Positions 44,769 through 55,278 of a DNA stretch of 64,000 nucleotides are shown piece by piece. The DNA is from Maricaulis sp. (GTDB lineage: Bacteria; Pseudomonadota; Alphaproteobacteria; Caulobacterales; Maricaulaceae). The translations under genes and the position numbers were made by a program. The stretch is from the NCBI RefSeq assembly GCF_017643475.1, contig NZ_JAEPNI010000003.1:186001-250000 (forward strand), given 5' to 3'. Numbering within the stretch: position 1 is the first letter of the stretch; every line of letters starts with the position of its first letter. The notes beneath the pieces were generated by a model, which did no database searches, was not told the DNA's origin, and saw only the letters and a list, made by a program, of their open reading frames with translations.

Positions 44769-45935
44769 CTAGCCCTCGTTGTGGGACACAGGCGGGAAGA
44801 TGCGGGCGAGCGGGCCTTCGCTCGGGAATGGTGCCAGCAGGATGGACCGGACCGGGTTCCAGGCCGCCCCCAGGACGACGACAATGCCACCCAGGACCAG
44901 CATGGTCACGGCGATCGTGGCGCCCTCACCCATTCCGGATTCATTGACGATGACGCTGATCGAGACGCCGGCCGTCAGCAGTCCGGAGACGATCAGGGCA
45001 CGGCGATTGATCAGCAGCGAGATGATGGCGAAGATACCGATCACCGTCAGCGCCGTCGCAGCGACCGTTGCCGAGGAGACATTGTCCTCGCTCATCGCCG
45101 AGAAGATGAAGATCTGCTGGGGGTTCATGACTTCAACCATGTCCAGCGAGAAACCGGCCTGGGTTACGGTGAGAACCGCAAACAGCATGGCCGGAGCCGC
45201 AAAGAAGTGCAGCCAGAAGGCGGTACCGGACAGCCGCGTCTGACGCTGCGGATCACGGGCATCAAACAGGATACCAGCCACCAGCAGGGTCGTCGCAGCC
45301 AGCAGCAAGAGGCCCGGCAGGTAGAGGATGGCGTAGTACGGGAAGACCGCAACAATCACCATCGCCGCCGTGAAGACCAGACCGGCGCCAACCAGGCCAC
45401 CGGTAAACGGCAGGCGGAAGGCCAGGTAATAGGCGACCATCGGCAACAGGCCGATCATGGCGTAGACAATCGGGGCGAAACGCACGACCGGGTTGAGATT
45501 TTCAATGACGGCACTGACCGCGGCAAAGCTGAACTGATCTCCGCTGATCTGGAACTCCCCGCCTTCCTGCATCAGCTGGGCAATGCCCACGCCATTGATG
45601 AGGTAGTCGGTATAGAGCCATCCGAGCACACCACTGGTCGTGATGCCGAATGTCGCGGCCAGGACGATGCCGGGCAGGATGCGGCGCTGACGGCCGACCA
45701 GCAGCGCGGACAAGAGCCAGGCGACCAGGGCGACGCCCGCAAACAGGCCAAGGCGCGCATAGACCAGGCTCTGGCCCTCGCCGAAATCATAGGTGTCCAG
45801 CACCTGGGCGATGCCCATATTCATGCCGACGAGCAAAATCACGACACCGATGGTCGTGAATATGTCGTGGAAATTATTGAGGAATGGCAGCATTTCGTCC
45901 TGTGGACGGGCATTGCTGGTGGTTGTCGTGCTCAT
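44769..45935 (-). CDS. Polytopic membrane protein of unknown function
   Basis: A 388-residue inner-membrane protein with about ten hydrophobic helices, a 20-residue polar N-terminus rich in threonine and serine, and a C-terminus ending in FPPVSHNEG. The segments LPFLNNFHDIFTTIGVVILL and LVYARLGLFAGVALVAWLLS open the membrane part. I see no family signature; the helix pattern is reminiscent of uncharacterised DUF-type membrane proteins. ATG 45935 follows AGGGGGGAGAAG, which decides the start. It is followed by a strong terminator and is probably monocistronic. Confidence 0.75.
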   Translation of the reverse strand: MSTTTTSNARPQDEMLPFLNNFHDIFTTIGVVILLVGMNMGIAQVLDTYDFGEGQSLVYARLGLFAGVALVAWLLSALLVGRQRRILPGIVLAATFGITTSGVLGWLYTDYLINGVGIAQLMQEGGEFQISGDQFSFAAVSAVIENLNPVVRFAPIVYAMIGLLPMVAYYLAFRLPFTGGLVGAGLVFTAAMVIVAVFPYYAILYLPGLLLLAATTLLVAGILFDARDPQRQTRLSGTAFWLHFFAAPAMLFAVLTVTQAGFSLDMVEVMNPQQIFIFSAMSEDNVSSATVAATALTVIGIFAIISLLINRRALIVSGLLTAGVSISVIVNESGMGEGATIAVTMLVLGGIVVVLGAAWNPVRSILLAPFPSEGPLARIFPPVSHNEG

Positions 45936-46088
45936 TATCGCTTCTCCCCCCTGTTGATCGGGATAACCCTGTGATGCCCCCCGGCACGGATTTGGATGCA
46001 AAAACATCCGGCACGCGAGTTTACCGGGCGAAATCTAGCGGGAGTCCAGGGTTTGGGCAGCGGGAACGATAAGGGCAGTGTCCCGCAT

Positions 46089-47147
46089 CTAGTCCGAACG
46101 GCTCGGCGGACGCACAAAATAGGTCACAGGACGGACATCCGGTGTTTGCACCACCAGACCGGCCTCGCGGGCCTGGGACACGGCGGTCCGGGAACTCTCA
46201 CTCAGCGCATACTCGTCGATCGCCAGGTCACCAAGCGCGGGAAAACGCGAAAGATTTCCAGTCTCCTCCAGCGCATTACCATCCAGCATCAGCCATTCCA
46301 GAGCCGGAAGCCCCTCCAGGGCCGCAATCGAACAGATCTGGTTGTCGGACAAAAAGAGCACTGAGAGCGTGTCCATGCCCGACAGGCCGGACACATCACG
46401 AAGCGCATTGCCGCGCAGATCCAGCCGGATCAGGTTTCCCAGCCCCTCAAGCGGAGCAGTGTCTTCCAGTGCCAATCCCTGGAGCGTCAGGCTTTCCAGC
46501 GTATCGAGCTCTGCCAGAGCTGAAAGATCGCGGATCTGCGTGTGATCAATGTTCAGCTGACGAAGACGCAACAGGCCGGCAACCGGTGAGAGATCATCAA
46601 TGGGATTGTCATGCACAATCAGGTGCACAAGCCCCTCGAGCTCCCTCGCCCATTCAAGCGTCTCGATACCATTCTCGCCGATCCACACCCCCGCCATGGC
46701 CGGGATGCTCGCCAGCACGGACCAGTCCGACTGTCCGACATCGCGCGCATTGATCACCCGCAGCGACGGGTGCGCCCGCAAGGGCTCCAGCGAGGCGATC
46801 GGATTATAGCCAAAGGTGACCACGACAAGACTGTCCATCCGGGCCAGCGGGCCCAGGTCCGACACGTTATTGCCGAGAAAATTCAGACGCGTCAGCGCGC
46901 CAAGACCGGACAGCGGCGCCAGGTCGACAATCTCATTGTTGGAGACATCCAGCTGCTCAAGCCCGGAGAACCGCTCAATCCCGTCAAGACTGCGCAAACC
47001 GCTTCCGGCCAGCGACAATTGGGTCAGCTGCGGCCAGTCGGCTTCGGCAAGCTCGGGATGGCGCTCGCGCACCAGATCGGGAAGCGACTGGGCATTTGCG
47101 CCGGCAGGAAACAGAGACAGAAAAACAACCAGGATCAGGCGCAACAT
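46089..47147 (-). CDS. Secreted leucine-rich repeat protein
   Basis: A 352-residue exported protein. The signal peptide is MLRLILVVFLSLFPAGANA (1-19), followed by about twelve LRR units of the LxxLxxLxLxxN type (GLEQLDVSNNEIVDLAPLSG, LTRLNFLGNNVSDLGPLARM, DLRGNALRDVSGLSGM and DLDGNAL-like LMLDGNALEETGNL). LRRs make an interaction surface; the partner and the localisation (periplasm or outside) are unknown. GGGGAG lies before ATG 47147. It is downstream of a WD40 gene on the same strand. Confidence 0.85.
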   Translation of the reverse strand: MLRLILVVFLSLFPAGANAQSLPDLVRERHPELAEADWPQLTQLSLAGSGLRSLDGIERFSGLEQLDVSNNEIVDLAPLSGLGALTRLNFLGNNVSDLGPLARMDSLVVVTFGYNPIASLEPLRAHPSLRVINARDVGQSDWSVLASIPAMAGVWIGENGIETLEWARELEGLVHLIVHDNPIDDLSPVAGLLRLRQLNIDHTQIRDLSALAELDTLESLTLQGLALEDTAPLEGLGNLIRLDLRGNALRDVSGLSGMDTLSVLFLSDNQICSIAALEGLPALEWLMLDGNALEETGNLSRFPALGDLAIDEYALSESSRTAVSQAREAGLVVQTPDVRPVTYFVRPPSRSD

Positions 47148-47218
47148 AACATCACTCCCCAACACGCCCGGCAGAGCTGTTCTAGGCGGATCGAGACACA
47201 TTGCCCAGCTGAAAGCGA

Positions 47219-48883
47219 TCACATCTCGTTGAGCGTTTCATCAGCACGACAGGCAAGCGCAACGGCTCGCGTTTCGGAAACGTCGATGGACCAGTGTTCG
47301 TGTCCAGTATCAGCCCGCCCCTGGACCCGGAACTCAGTGGCGCTCTCGTTGAAGTAAACGTCATTGATTTGCAGCCGAGAGGACAGCTCTGGCCCAATCG
47401 GGAGCCCTGTGGAGCTTTCCCGAAACTGCAGAACATCGTGTTGATCCTGCGTGATAAACACTCCCGATACAGGTGTCGACCATGCATTAATAACGGGATC
47501 TGTTGCGCCTCCAAGGCGGTAGACGACATCTCCCGTTTCCAGATCCATCACAGTCGCTGCCTCGCCTCCGTGCCTGAAGAGTAGCAATCGGGCATTCAGC
47601 ATTGGAACCGGATCAAAAAACCTGTGCGACATTGCGACAGGATCACCAAGTGCCGCTCCTGAATTCATATCAAAGACCTGCGCTCGAAAGCGACCTGGTG
47701 AATCATCCTGATCGGTCTCGGATTCCATTATCTCCGGGTACTCATGCACCTCCCAGCCAAGCAGAATTCGCTCCCGATTTGGCGAAATGAAGACCTCGAA
47801 CATCTCGCCCGGGCTCGCGATTTCCACTCCCAACGGAGTTGCTGAAGACAAGCTCCACAAAAGCCAGAAATCCTCCTTGTCCTGTGTGCGGAGCACAAGG
47901 AAGAGATCGCCCACTCGACCAACGTTGTCGCGGCCGACGAAGAAGACTGAAAACTTGTCGATCTCGTCTGCAAGCAAAGTTTCAGTGCCTGGCACCAGCT
48001 CACCTGATTGGAGGTCCCATATCCGTATAGGTTCGATCGGGCCGTAGTCAGGTTCAGATTCAGTGAGCAAGAAACGGCCGGACGGATCAAAAGTGAAACG
48101 GGCAAAACGGTGATACTTGCCAAGTGTGCGGACAAGCTCGCCGGTCTCCGCATTCCAGAGCTGGATGCCGAAGGGGTTGGCCGTTGTGACTAGTCGGGTA
48201 CCGTCTGGAGAAAAAGCAGCGAACAGGAAGCCTTTCTCAACACCATCTCCAGCGCTTCCCGCTGGAGCGATTTCTGGCTGTACAAAATTCGCGACGATCT
48301 CGCCATCGATCAAGCGGCGGATGCGGACCAAATTGCTCGAATTGGGACCAGCGTCGTCCGCTGTCTCGACCAGGGCGAGTAGCCCATCCTGCTCCCAGTC
48401 GAGACTGAACTGCCTGGCCCCGGAGACTTGAAAGGCCCGCTCACCTGTCTGCGTATTCCATACGCTGGTGCCGCCTGCCAACCGGTTGCGAGTCTGGGAA
48501 ATGGCAAACCGTCCGTCATCGGAGACACTCCCCATTTCGATGGCACTAGCTCCCTCAAAGCGGTGCACAACCTCCCCAGTTTCTACATCCCAATACTCCA
48601 AGCCTTCGCCGGTGTAGAACAGCGCTAGGCTGCGACTTAGGTAAAGGGGGCGAGCTCTATCAATATCTCGCCACTCCGGGTCGAAAACATCGGGCCAGGT
48701 CGAGGGATACCGCACAAGCCGCCGCGTCGCGTCGGTGAGTTGCGCGGCGAGCATGTCGTGAACTTCCGCGCGACAGGCCTTCGGCGTCTCGCGCGGTGCG
48801 CGGTTTACGACCCAGGCACCGGAGACGCTCACCGTCACAATCACAAGCGCTCCAGCAGCAAAAATCCAATCGTGTGCTTTCAT
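47219..48883 (-). CDS. Membrane-anchored WD40-type beta-propeller protein
   Basis: A 554-residue protein with an N-terminal anchor helix (residues 7-25, FAAGALVIVTVSVSGAWVV) and a large periplasmic part of WD40-like repeats: VWNTQTGERAF, IQLWNAETGELVRTLGKYH, RIWDLQSGELVPG, VMDLETGDVVYRLGG and several FSPDGTRL turns. The two cysteines near the start (CRAEVHD) and at the end (ALACRADE) may form a disulfide. The role is unknown; it probably acts with the adjacent LRR protein. Its base composition is slightly less GC-rich than its neighbours, perhaps a sign of recent acquisition. Confidence 0.78.
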   Translation of the reverse strand: MKAHDWIFAAGALVIVTVSVSGAWVVNRAPRETPKACRAEVHDMLAAQLTDATRRLVRYPSTWPDVFDPEWRDIDRARPLYLSRSLALFYTGEGLEYWDVETGEVVHRFEGASAIEMGSVSDDGRFAISQTRNRLAGGTSVWNTQTGERAFQVSGARQFSLDWEQDGLLALVETADDAGPNSSNLVRIRRLIDGEIVANFVQPEIAPAGSAGDGVEKGFLFAAFSPDGTRLVTTANPFGIQLWNAETGELVRTLGKYHRFARFTFDPSGRFLLTESEPDYGPIEPIRIWDLQSGELVPGTETLLADEIDKFSVFFVGRDNVGRVGDLFLVLRTQDKEDFWLLWSLSSATPLGVEIASPGEMFEVFISPNRERILLGWEVHEYPEIMESETDQDDSPGRFRAQVFDMNSGAALGDPVAMSHRFFDPVPMLNARLLLFRHGGEAATVMDLETGDVVYRLGGATDPVINAWSTPVSGVFITQDQHDVLQFRESSTGLPIGPELSSRLQINDVYFNESATEFRVQGRADTGHEHWSIDVSETRAVALACRADETLNEM

Positions 48884-48922
48884 AACCTGCCCTCGAACGG
48901 ATTTTCCGCCTGTGTATACAGG

Positions 48923-50125
48923 CTAGATCACACCCAGTTCCTTGCCCACTTTGGTAAAGGCTGCAACTGCACGGTCGATCATCTCCGGGGTGTGAGCAGC
49001 AGACATCTGCGTGCGGATACGCGCCTGGCCCTTGGGCACAACCGGATAGAAGAAGCCGATCACATAGACGCCCTCCTCCATCAGCTTGCTCGCCATCTGC
49101 TGGGACAGGGCGGCATCGCCCAGCATCACCGGAATGATCGGGTGTTCGCCCGGCAGCAGGTCAAAACCGGCGGCGCTCATGCCGGCACGGAAACGCTTGG
49201 CATTGTCGAACAGGCGAGCACGCAGATCATCACCCTCATTGACCATGTCCAGCGCCTTGAGCGATGCGCCGACAATGGACGGGGCCAGCGAGTTGGAGAA
49301 GAGATAAGGCCGTGAACGCTGGCGCAGCATGTCGATGACTTCCTTGCGACCAGCGGTGAAACCGCCCATCGCACCACCCAGCGCCTTGCCCAGCGTCCCG
49401 GTGACGATGTCGATCTTGCCAAACACTCCGCAATGTTCCGGCGTGCCGCGGCCTTTCGCGCCCATGAAACCGTGGGCGTGACAATCATCGACCATGGTCA
49501 GCGCGTCGTACTTTTCTGCCAGCGCGACGATCTCGGGAAGCTTGGCGATATAGCCATCCATCGAGAACACACCATCGGTGACGATCAGGATGTGACGGCA
49601 GCCATCGACACGCGCCTGTTTGAGCTGGTCTTCCAGCGCATTAATGTCGGAATTGGCATAACGATAGCGCTTGGCCTTGCACAGGCGCACACCGTCAATG
49701 ATGGACGCATGGTTCAGCGCGTCGGAAATGATCGCGTCTTCCGGTCCCAGCAGCGGTTCAAACACGCCGCCATTGGCGTCGAAAGCCGCGGCATAGAGGA
49801 TCGCATCCTCGCAGCCGGTAAATTCGGCAATCTTGGCCTCGAGCTGTTTGTGAATGTCCTGGGTACCACAGATAAAGCGCACTGATGCCACGCCGAAACC
49901 GTGCGTATCCAGCGTTGCCTTGGCTGCGTCGATCAGCTCCGGGCGATTGGCGAGGCCGAGATAGTTGTTGGCGCAGAAATTGATGACATGACTGTCCTCA
50001 CCATCCTGGTTCACATCAATCTCGGAGAACTGTTCCGAGGTGATGATGCGCTCGCGCTTGTAGAGACCATCGGCCTCGATCTGCTTGAGTTCACCGCTGA
50101 GGAAATCATAAAAGCCAGACGACAT
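48923..50125 (-). CDS. kbl: 2-amino-3-ketobutyrate CoA ligase (glycine C-acetyltransferase)
   Basis: A 400-residue PLP enzyme that splits 2-amino-3-ketobutyrate with CoA into glycine and acetyl-CoA, completing threonine breakdown after Tdh. Motifs include [39 protein letters not shown] and the PLP lysine in [16 protein letters not shown] chose ATG 50125 (GGAG 6 nt upstream), giving the standard length of about 398. It is the last gene before the HAD gene and is separated from tdh by about 5.7 kb. Confidence 0.94.
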   Translation of the reverse strand: MSSGFYDFLSGELKQIEADGLYKRERIITSEQFSEIDVNQDGEDSHVINFCANNYLGLANRPELIDAAKATLDTHGFGVASVRFICGTQDIHKQLEAKIAEFTGCEDAILYAAAFDANGGVFEPLLGPEDAIISDALNHASIIDGVRLCKAKRYRYANSDINALEDQLKQARVDGCRHILIVTDGVFSMDGYIAKLPEIVALAEKYDALTMVDDCHAHGFMGAKGRGTPEHCGVFGKIDIVTGTLGKALGGAMGGFTAGRKEVIDMLRQRSRPYLFSNSLAPSIVGASLKALDMVNEGDDLRARLFDNAKRFRAGMSAAGFDLLPGEHPIIPVMLGDAALSQQMASKLMEEGVYVIGFFYPVVPKGQARIRTQMSAAHTPEMIDRAVAAFTKVGKELGVI

Positions 50126-50248
50126 TGCGCGCTCCAAATCAGATGCTTGCCGCCTATCTAATTCGACGCGCGAGGATTGTCATCCCGCTTGACTTTACCC
50201 GGCAGTCAGGCCGCAATCTGCCCTTCTCGCCTCACCTCCGGACCGCCC

Positions 50249-50908
50249 ATGCTCAAACCCTTTCGCGCCGTCGTCTTCGACATGGACGGCACCCTCCTGG
50301 ACACGGAAAACCTCTACCTTATCGCCATGAAACAGGCGGCAAGCGAATTCGGGCACGTAATGACCGATGCCCTGCACCGCTCCCAGGTCGGTGTGCCCAA
50401 CGCCCAGTGCCGCGATATCATGCTGGACGCGCTGGGCACGGACTTCCCCTTTGAGGCCTACAACACCCGCATGCACGCCATTCTCGACGTACACATGGCC
50501 GATGCTGTGCCGGTTAAACCGGGGGTCTACGAGATGATGGATGCACTGGATGCGCGCGGCATCGCCGCGGCCGTCGCCACCTCGACCAGCCGCCCGGCGG
50601 CGCCTGAGCGTCTGGAGCGTGCTGGATTGCTGGACCGACTGCAAACCCTGGTGACCCGCTGTGATGTCAGCGAAGGCAAACCGCATCCTGAACCATTTCT
50701 GTTGGCCGCCAGCCAGCTCGGTGTGCATCCGCGCGATTGCCTCGCCCTGGAAGACAGTTTCACCGGCGTCCGCGCCGCCCACGCTGCGGGCATGCAAACC
50801 GTAATGATCCCGGACCTGATTGAGCCGGTCGCCGAGATCGAGGCCTTGTGCCAGGCGGTGATGGAGGATTTGCACGCGGTGAGAGAGGCGGCGTTTGGAG
50901 CAGGGTGA
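50249..50908 (+). CDS. HAD superfamily hydrolase (beta-phosphoglucomutase/phosphatase-like)
   Basis: A 219-residue HAD enzyme. Motif I is VVFDMDGTLLDTEN with the nucleophilic and acid/base aspartates, motif II is AVATSTSRP (threonine/serine), motif III is the lysine in SEGKPHPEPF, and motif IV is ALEDSFTGVRAAHAAGM. Cap type and motif spacing fit the phosphoglucomutase/phosphonatase subfamily, so small sugar phosphates or similar are likely substrates. The stop codon TGA directly begins interspersed repeat copy B. Confidence 0.88.
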   Translation: MLKPFRAVVFDMDGTLLDTENLYLIAMKQAASEFGHVMTDALHRSQVGVPNAQCRDIMLDALGTDFPFEAYNTRMHAILDVHMADAVPVKPGVYEMMDALDARGIAAAVATSTSRPAAPERLERAGLLDRLQTLVTRCDVSEGKPHPEPFLLAASQLGVHPRDCLALEDSFTGVRAAHAAGMQTVMIPDLIEPVAEIEALCQAVMEDLHAVREAAFGAG

Positions 50909-51053
50909 TCCTCCCCACCGGGGAGGTGGCTGCGCCGTAGCCTTGGCGAAGGCGGAGACGGAGGGGCCGGAGGACGAAGTCCGTAGGTCAGCTCGCTATC
51001 GCTCGCCCCCTTCGCCTCCACTTTGTTCCGGCACTTCCCCTGAGGGGAAGATA
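50908..51053 (+). repeat. Palindrome-rich interspersed repeat, copy B
   Basis: Begins inside the HAD stop codon and runs ATCCTCCCCACCGGGGAGGTGG, a core with GGAGGGGCCGGAGGACG and CGCCCCCTTCGCC, and ends CACTTCCCC/GGGGAAGATA. It is the closest match to copy A. Copy C lies about 100 bp downstream in the opposite orientation, so B and C face each other. Confidence 0.8.
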
Positions 51054-51154
51054 ATGGGCCTTGAATGTCCTGCCAGCCAGTCCGCCGTATGGGGTTTAAG
51101 GATGGTTGGGGGAGCACCCCGCTTATCCACTCACGTTTTCATCCCGGATACTTT

Positions 51155-51265
51155 CTTCTTCCCCAATTTCGGGGGAAGTGGCCGCGAAGCGGTCGAAGGG
51201 GGTCGTGGCGCTCCCCCCACCGGCCTCGCTACGCTCACCCACCTCCCCCAAGATGGGGTAGGAAA
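51155..51265 (-). repeat. Palindrome-rich interspersed repeat, copy C
   Basis: On the minus strand it reads CCTACCCCATCTTGGGGGAGGTGGG, then GTAGCGAGGCCGGTGGGGGG, CCCCCTTCGACCGCTTCGCGG and ends CACTTCCCCC/GGGGAAG. It directly follows the hutU stop codon (5 bp), so it forms the 3' end of the hut transcript. The 100 bp between B and C hold no recognisable gene. Confidence 0.75.
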
Positions 51266-51269
51266 AACG

Positions 51270-52937
51270 CTAGACGCTCGGCAAATCCAGCCCCTGCTCG
51301 CGCGCGCAATCCTTCGCGATCTCGTATCCTGCATCGGCATGGCGCATCACGCCAGTGCCGGGATCGTTCCACAGCACACGGCCAACACGCTCCGCCGCCT
51401 CGTCGGTGCCGTCGGCCATGACGACCTGGCCGGAGTGGATGGAATAGCCCATGCCGACGCCGCCGCCATGGTGCAGCGAAACCCAGGTCGCGCCGGAGGC
51501 TGTATTGAGCAGGGCGTTGAGCAGAGGCCAGTCGGCGACGGCGTCGGAGCCGTCCATCATGGATTCGGTTTCACGATTGGGACTGGCCACGGAGCCACTG
51601 TCCAGGTGATCGCGGCCGATGACGACGGGCGCTGACAGTTCACCGTTCTTGACCATCTCGTTGAAGGCCAGGCCCAGCTTGTGGCGCTCGCCCAGACCAA
51701 CCCAGCAAATACGCGCCGGCAGGCCCTGGAAATGGATACGCTCCTTGGCCATGTCGAGCCAGCGGTGCAGGTGCGGATTGTCCGGGATCAGCTCCTTCAC
51801 CTTGGCGTCGGTCTTGTAGATATCCTCCGGGTCACCGGACAGCGCGGCCCAGCGGAAGGGACCAATGCCCCGGCAGAAGAGCGGGCGGATATAGGCGGGT
51901 ACAAAGCCCGGGAAATCAAACGCGTCCTCGACGCCCTCATCCTGGGCCATCTGGCGGATATTGTTTCCGTAATCGAGCGTCGGGATGCCCTGTTTCCAGA
52001 AATCGAGCATGGCACGCACATGGAGCGCCATGGATTTCTTGGCAGCAACCGATACCGCGTCGGGATCACTTTCGCGCTTGGCTTCCCATTCCGCCAGCGT
52101 CCAGCCCAGCGGCAGATAGCCATTGACCGGGTCATGGGCCGAGGTCTGGTCGGTGACCATGTCCGGGCGCTCGCCGCGCTTGACCAGTTCCGGGAACACC
52201 TCAGCTGCATTGCCCAGCAGACCGACCGAGATCGCCTCACCCTTGGCACAGGCGTCCTTGATCATGGCCAGAGCCTCGTCGAGATCACTGGCCTGCTTGT
52301 CCAGATATCCTGTGCGCAGACGCATCTCGATCCGGCTCGGCTGACATTCCACGGCCAGCATGCAGGCACCGGCCATCGTCGCCGCGAGCGGCTGCGCCCC
52401 GCCCATGCCGCCCAGTCCACCGGTCAGGATCCACTTGCCGGTCAGATCGCCATTGTAATGCTGACGCCCGGCCTCCACGAAGGTCTCGTAGGTTCCCTGC
52501 ACAATGCCTTGAGAGCCGATATAGATCCACGATCCCGCCGTCATCTGGCCGTACATCATCAGGCCTTTCTGATCGAGCTCGCGGAAATGCTCCCAGGTCG
52601 CCCAGTTCGGCACCAGGTTGGAATTGGCCAGCAGTACGCGCGGCGCATCCTTGTGGGTGCGGAACACGCCGACCGGCTTGCCGGACTGGACCAGCAGGGT
52701 CTCGTCTTCCTTGAGGCGCTTCAGCGTGGAGACGATGCGATCGAAACTCTCCCAGTCGCGCGCGGCACGGCCGATACCGCCGTAGACAACCAGCTCTTCC
52801 GGCTTTTCCGCGACATCCGGGTCGAGATTGTTCATCAGCATGCGCAGCGGCGCTTCCGCAGCCCAGTTGAGAGCGTCCAGCTCGGGGCCGGTCTTGGCGC
52901 GAATGACGCGGGCATTGTCGATACGGGTGTGGCTCAT
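51270..52937 (-). CDS. hutU: Urocanate hydratase
   Basis: A 555-residue NAD-containing enzyme that hydrates urocanate to 4-imidazolone-5-propionate, step two of histidine breakdown. The N-terminal [20 protein letters not shown] and the [19 protein letters not shown] dinucleotide-binding region are diagnostic, as is [20 protein letters not shown] near the end. The length is standard. It is the last gene of the hutIHGU operon, 2 nt after hutG, and is followed by repeat copy C. Confidence 0.95.
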   Translation of the reverse strand: MSHTRIDNARVIRAKTGPELDALNWAAEAPLRMLMNNLDPDVAEKPEELVVYGGIGRAARDWESFDRIVSTLKRLKEDETLLVQSGKPVGVFRTHKDAPRVLLANSNLVPNWATWEHFRELDQKGLMMYGQMTAGSWIYIGSQGIVQGTYETFVEAGRQHYNGDLTGKWILTGGLGGMGGAQPLAATMAGACMLAVECQPSRIEMRLRTGYLDKQASDLDEALAMIKDACAKGEAISVGLLGNAAEVFPELVKRGERPDMVTDQTSAHDPVNGYLPLGWTLAEWEAKRESDPDAVSVAAKKSMALHVRAMLDFWKQGIPTLDYGNNIRQMAQDEGVEDAFDFPGFVPAYIRPLFCRGIGPFRWAALSGDPEDIYKTDAKVKELIPDNPHLHRWLDMAKERIHFQGLPARICWVGLGERHKLGLAFNEMVKNGELSAPVVIGRDHLDSGSVASPNRETESMMDGSDAVADWPLLNALLNTASGATWVSLHHGGGVGMGYSIHSGQVVMADGTDEAAERVGRVLWNDPGTGVMRHADAGYEIAKDCAREQGLDLPSV

Positions 52938-52939
52938 GA

Positions 52940-53761
52940 CTAGTCTCCGGCGTGAAGGCGGGCCGCCGCGTCAAGCGCGGCCTGGATGATGGATTTCAGG
53001 ACGGGGCGCAGGCGCTCGGCCTTGCCCGCGTCGAATGTGTAGGGCGCGCCCTCGGCCATGTAGGCAATCTGGGCGATCTCCATTTGCAGGGCATGCACAT
53101 TGTGTTTTGGCTGGCCATAATGGCGGGTGATCCAGCCGCCCTTGAACCGGCCATTGGAAATCGTCTCGTAGTCGCCGGTTGCCGCCATGGCGGCTTCGGC
53201 GGCGGCCTGGATCTCCGGCGCGCAGGACTGGCCGCTATTCGTACCCAGATTGAGATCGGGCAAACGCCCCTCGAACAGGCGCGGTACGACGCTGGCAATG
53301 GAATGGGCATCCCACAGAACTGCATAACCATGACGGGACCGGGCATCGGCCAGGAGTTCAGCTAACGCATTGTGATAGGGTTCGAAATATTCTTGTCGGC
53401 GTGTCTCTATCTCGGGCCCATCGGGCTCCATGCCATCGCAATAGATCGGCGAACCATCAAAGAGTGTCGTCGGCACAAGCCCGGTGGTCGCCTGGCCGGG
53501 ATAGAGTGACTGGCCCGACGGGTCGCGATTGAGATCAACCACATAACGCGAATAACTTGCGCGGATCACCGACGCCCCCATGGGCTCTATGAAGTCGTAA
53601 AGCTGGGGGATATGCCAGTCCGTGTCCGGGATGCCATATGCCTCATCCGTGATAACCTTCTCCCAGTCATCGTGGATCATCTCGTACGCGAGCTCCGTGC
53701 CGGAGTGCGGCATGGAAACAACCAGAGGGCTCTCGCCGCGCGTCAGCGAATAGACATCCAT
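52940..53761 (-). CDS. hutG: N-formylglutamate deformylase
   Basis: A 273-residue metalloenzyme (N-formylglutamate amidohydrolase family) that releases formate and glutamate from N-formylglutamate. Typical stretches are [12 protein letters not shown] at the start, [20 protein letters not shown] and [20 protein letters not shown]. Together with hutF it marks the five-step pathway that makes formate and ammonia. TAATG links it to hutH upstream. Confidence 0.93.
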   Translation of the reverse strand: MDVYSLTRGESPLVVSMPHSGTELAYEMIHDDWEKVITDEAYGIPDTDWHIPQLYDFIEPMGASVIRASYSRYVVDLNRDPSGQSLYPGQATTGLVPTTLFDGSPIYCDGMEPDGPEIETRRQEYFEPYHNALAELLADARSRHGYAVLWDAHSIASVVPRLFEGRLPDLNLGTNSGQSCAPEIQAAAEAAMAATGDYETISNGRFKGGWITRHYGQPKHNVHALQMEIAQIAYMAEGAPYTFDAGKAERLRPVLKSIIQAALDAAARLHAGD

Positions 53762-55278
53762 TACGCCACGCCCGGCAGATCCAGGTCCGCCACCAGCTCG
53801 CCCGAGGCGATCAGCGCCGAGGCTGCATTGATGTCATCAGCGAAATAGCGGTCATCGCTATAGGCAGGCACATCCCGGCGCAGGCGGGATTTGGCGGTCT
53901 CCAGCTTGGCCGATGATTTCAGCGGTGCGTGGAAATCCGCGCCCTGCGCGCCGCACAACAGCTCCACCGCCACCACATCACGCAGGTTCTGCGTCATCTG
54001 CAGCAGGCGATAGGCACCGTGCGTCGCCATGGAGACATGGTCTTCCTGGTTGGCACTGGTCGGGATCGAGTCGACGGAGGCCGGATAGGCTTTCTGCTTG
54101 TTTTCGCTGACCAGGGCTGCCGCCGTGACATGCGCGATCATGAAACCGGAATTGATGCCCGGATTGGGCGTCAGGAAAGCCGGCAGGCCGGAGACCGCCG
54201 GGTCTGTCAGCAGCGCCACGCGACGTTCGGAGATAGAGCCGATTTCACACACCGCCATGGCGATCTGGTCGGCGGCGAACGCCACCGGTTCGGCGTGGAA
54301 ATTGCCGCCGGAAATCGCGTCGCCCTCTTTTGAGAAGACGAGCGGATTGTCCGTGACGGCATTAGCTTCGGTCTGAAGGGTTTCACCGGCCTGGCGAAGA
54401 ATACCCAGCACCGCCCCCATGACCTGGGGCTGGCAGCGCAGGCAGTACGGATCCTGGATTTTCTCACAGCCGGTATGGCTGTCGAGGATCTGCGACCCCT
54501 CGAGCAGGCCGCGCAAGGCCGCAGCCGCATCGATCTGGCCCTGATGACCGCGCAGCGCATGGATACGCTCATCGAACGGTGCGATCGAGCCCTTGGCCGC
54601 GTCGACCGAGAGAGCACCGGACAGCAGCGTGTTCCGGTAGGCGTTCTCGGCTTCAAACAGACCTGCCAGCGCCAGTGCCGTTGAACACTGCGTGCCGTTG
54701 AGCAAGGCCAGGCCCTCTTTTGGTCCCAGCTGAACCGGTTCGAGACCGGCCTTGGCCAATGCCTCGGCAGCAGGCAATCGTTCGCCCTTGCAGAAAGCCT
54801 CACCGGAACCAATCAGCGCGGCGGACATATGGGCCAGCGGCGCAAGGTCGCCGGATGCACCAACCGAACCGCGCGCCGGAACAACCGGCAGGACATCCGC
54901 CTTCAGCATGGCTTCCAGCGCCTTGACCGTCGACCAGCGAATGCCCGAAGCACCACGCGACAGGCTGGAAATCTTCAGACTCATCAACAGGCGTGTGACA
55001 TCGCGGCCCAGCGGTTCGCCTACTCCGGCGGCGTGGGAGAGGACGAGGCGTTCCTGCAGGACGGCCAGCTCATCATCGGCGATACGCGTCTGGGCGAGTT
55101 TGCCGAAACCGGTATTGAGACCATAGACCGCGCGACCGGAGGCGATAAGGTCTTCCACCGTCTTCGCCGACGCATCGACACCCTGTTTGGCAAAATCCGA
55201 CAGCGCGACACCGCCACCGCGATAGATCTCGCGCCAGTCTGCCAGCGCCATCTGGCCCGGTTGGATAAGAACCGCCAT
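53761..55278 (-). CDS. hutH: Histidine ammonia-lyase
   Basis: A 505-residue enzyme that removes ammonia from histidine to give urocanate, using the self-made MIO group. The MIO-forming Ala-Ser-Gly triad lies in [14 protein letters not shown] (residues 138-151). Other conserved blocks are [11 protein letters not shown] and [20 protein letters not shown] chose ATG 55278 (MAVLIQPG), which forms a TAATG overlap with hutI, mirroring the hutH-hutG junction; the frame continues 3 codons upstream. Confidence 0.95.
   Translation of the reverse strand: MAVLIQPGQMALADWREIYRGGGVALSDFAKQGVDASAKTVEDLIASGRAVYGLNTGFGKLAQTRIADDELAVLQERLVLSHAAGVGEPLGRDVTRLLMSLKISSLSRGASGIRWSTVKALEAMLKADVLPVVPARGSVGASGDLAPLAHMSAALIGSGEAFCKGERLPAAEALAKAGLEPVQLGPKEGLALLNGTQCSTALALAGLFEAENAYRNTLLSGALSVDAAKGSIAPFDERIHALRGHQGQIDAAAALRGLLEGSQILDSHTGCEKIQDPYCLRCQPQVMGAVLGILRQAGETLQTEANAVTDNPLVFSKEGDAISGGNFHAEPVAFAADQIAMAVCEIGSISERRVALLTDPAVSGLPAFLTPNPGINSGFMIAHVTAAALVSENKQKAYPASVDSIPTSANQEDHVSMATHGAYRLLQMTQNLRDVVAVELLCGAQGADFHAPLKSSAKLETAKSRLRRDVPAYSDDRYFADDINAASALIASGELVADLDLPGVA

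Noticed and set aside
44706-45974. A 422-codon plus-strand frame rich in Asp, Arg and Gln
   Set aside because: It is the reverse complement of a polytopic membrane gene with a strong Shine-Dalgarno; hydrophobic codons read backwards give this composition.
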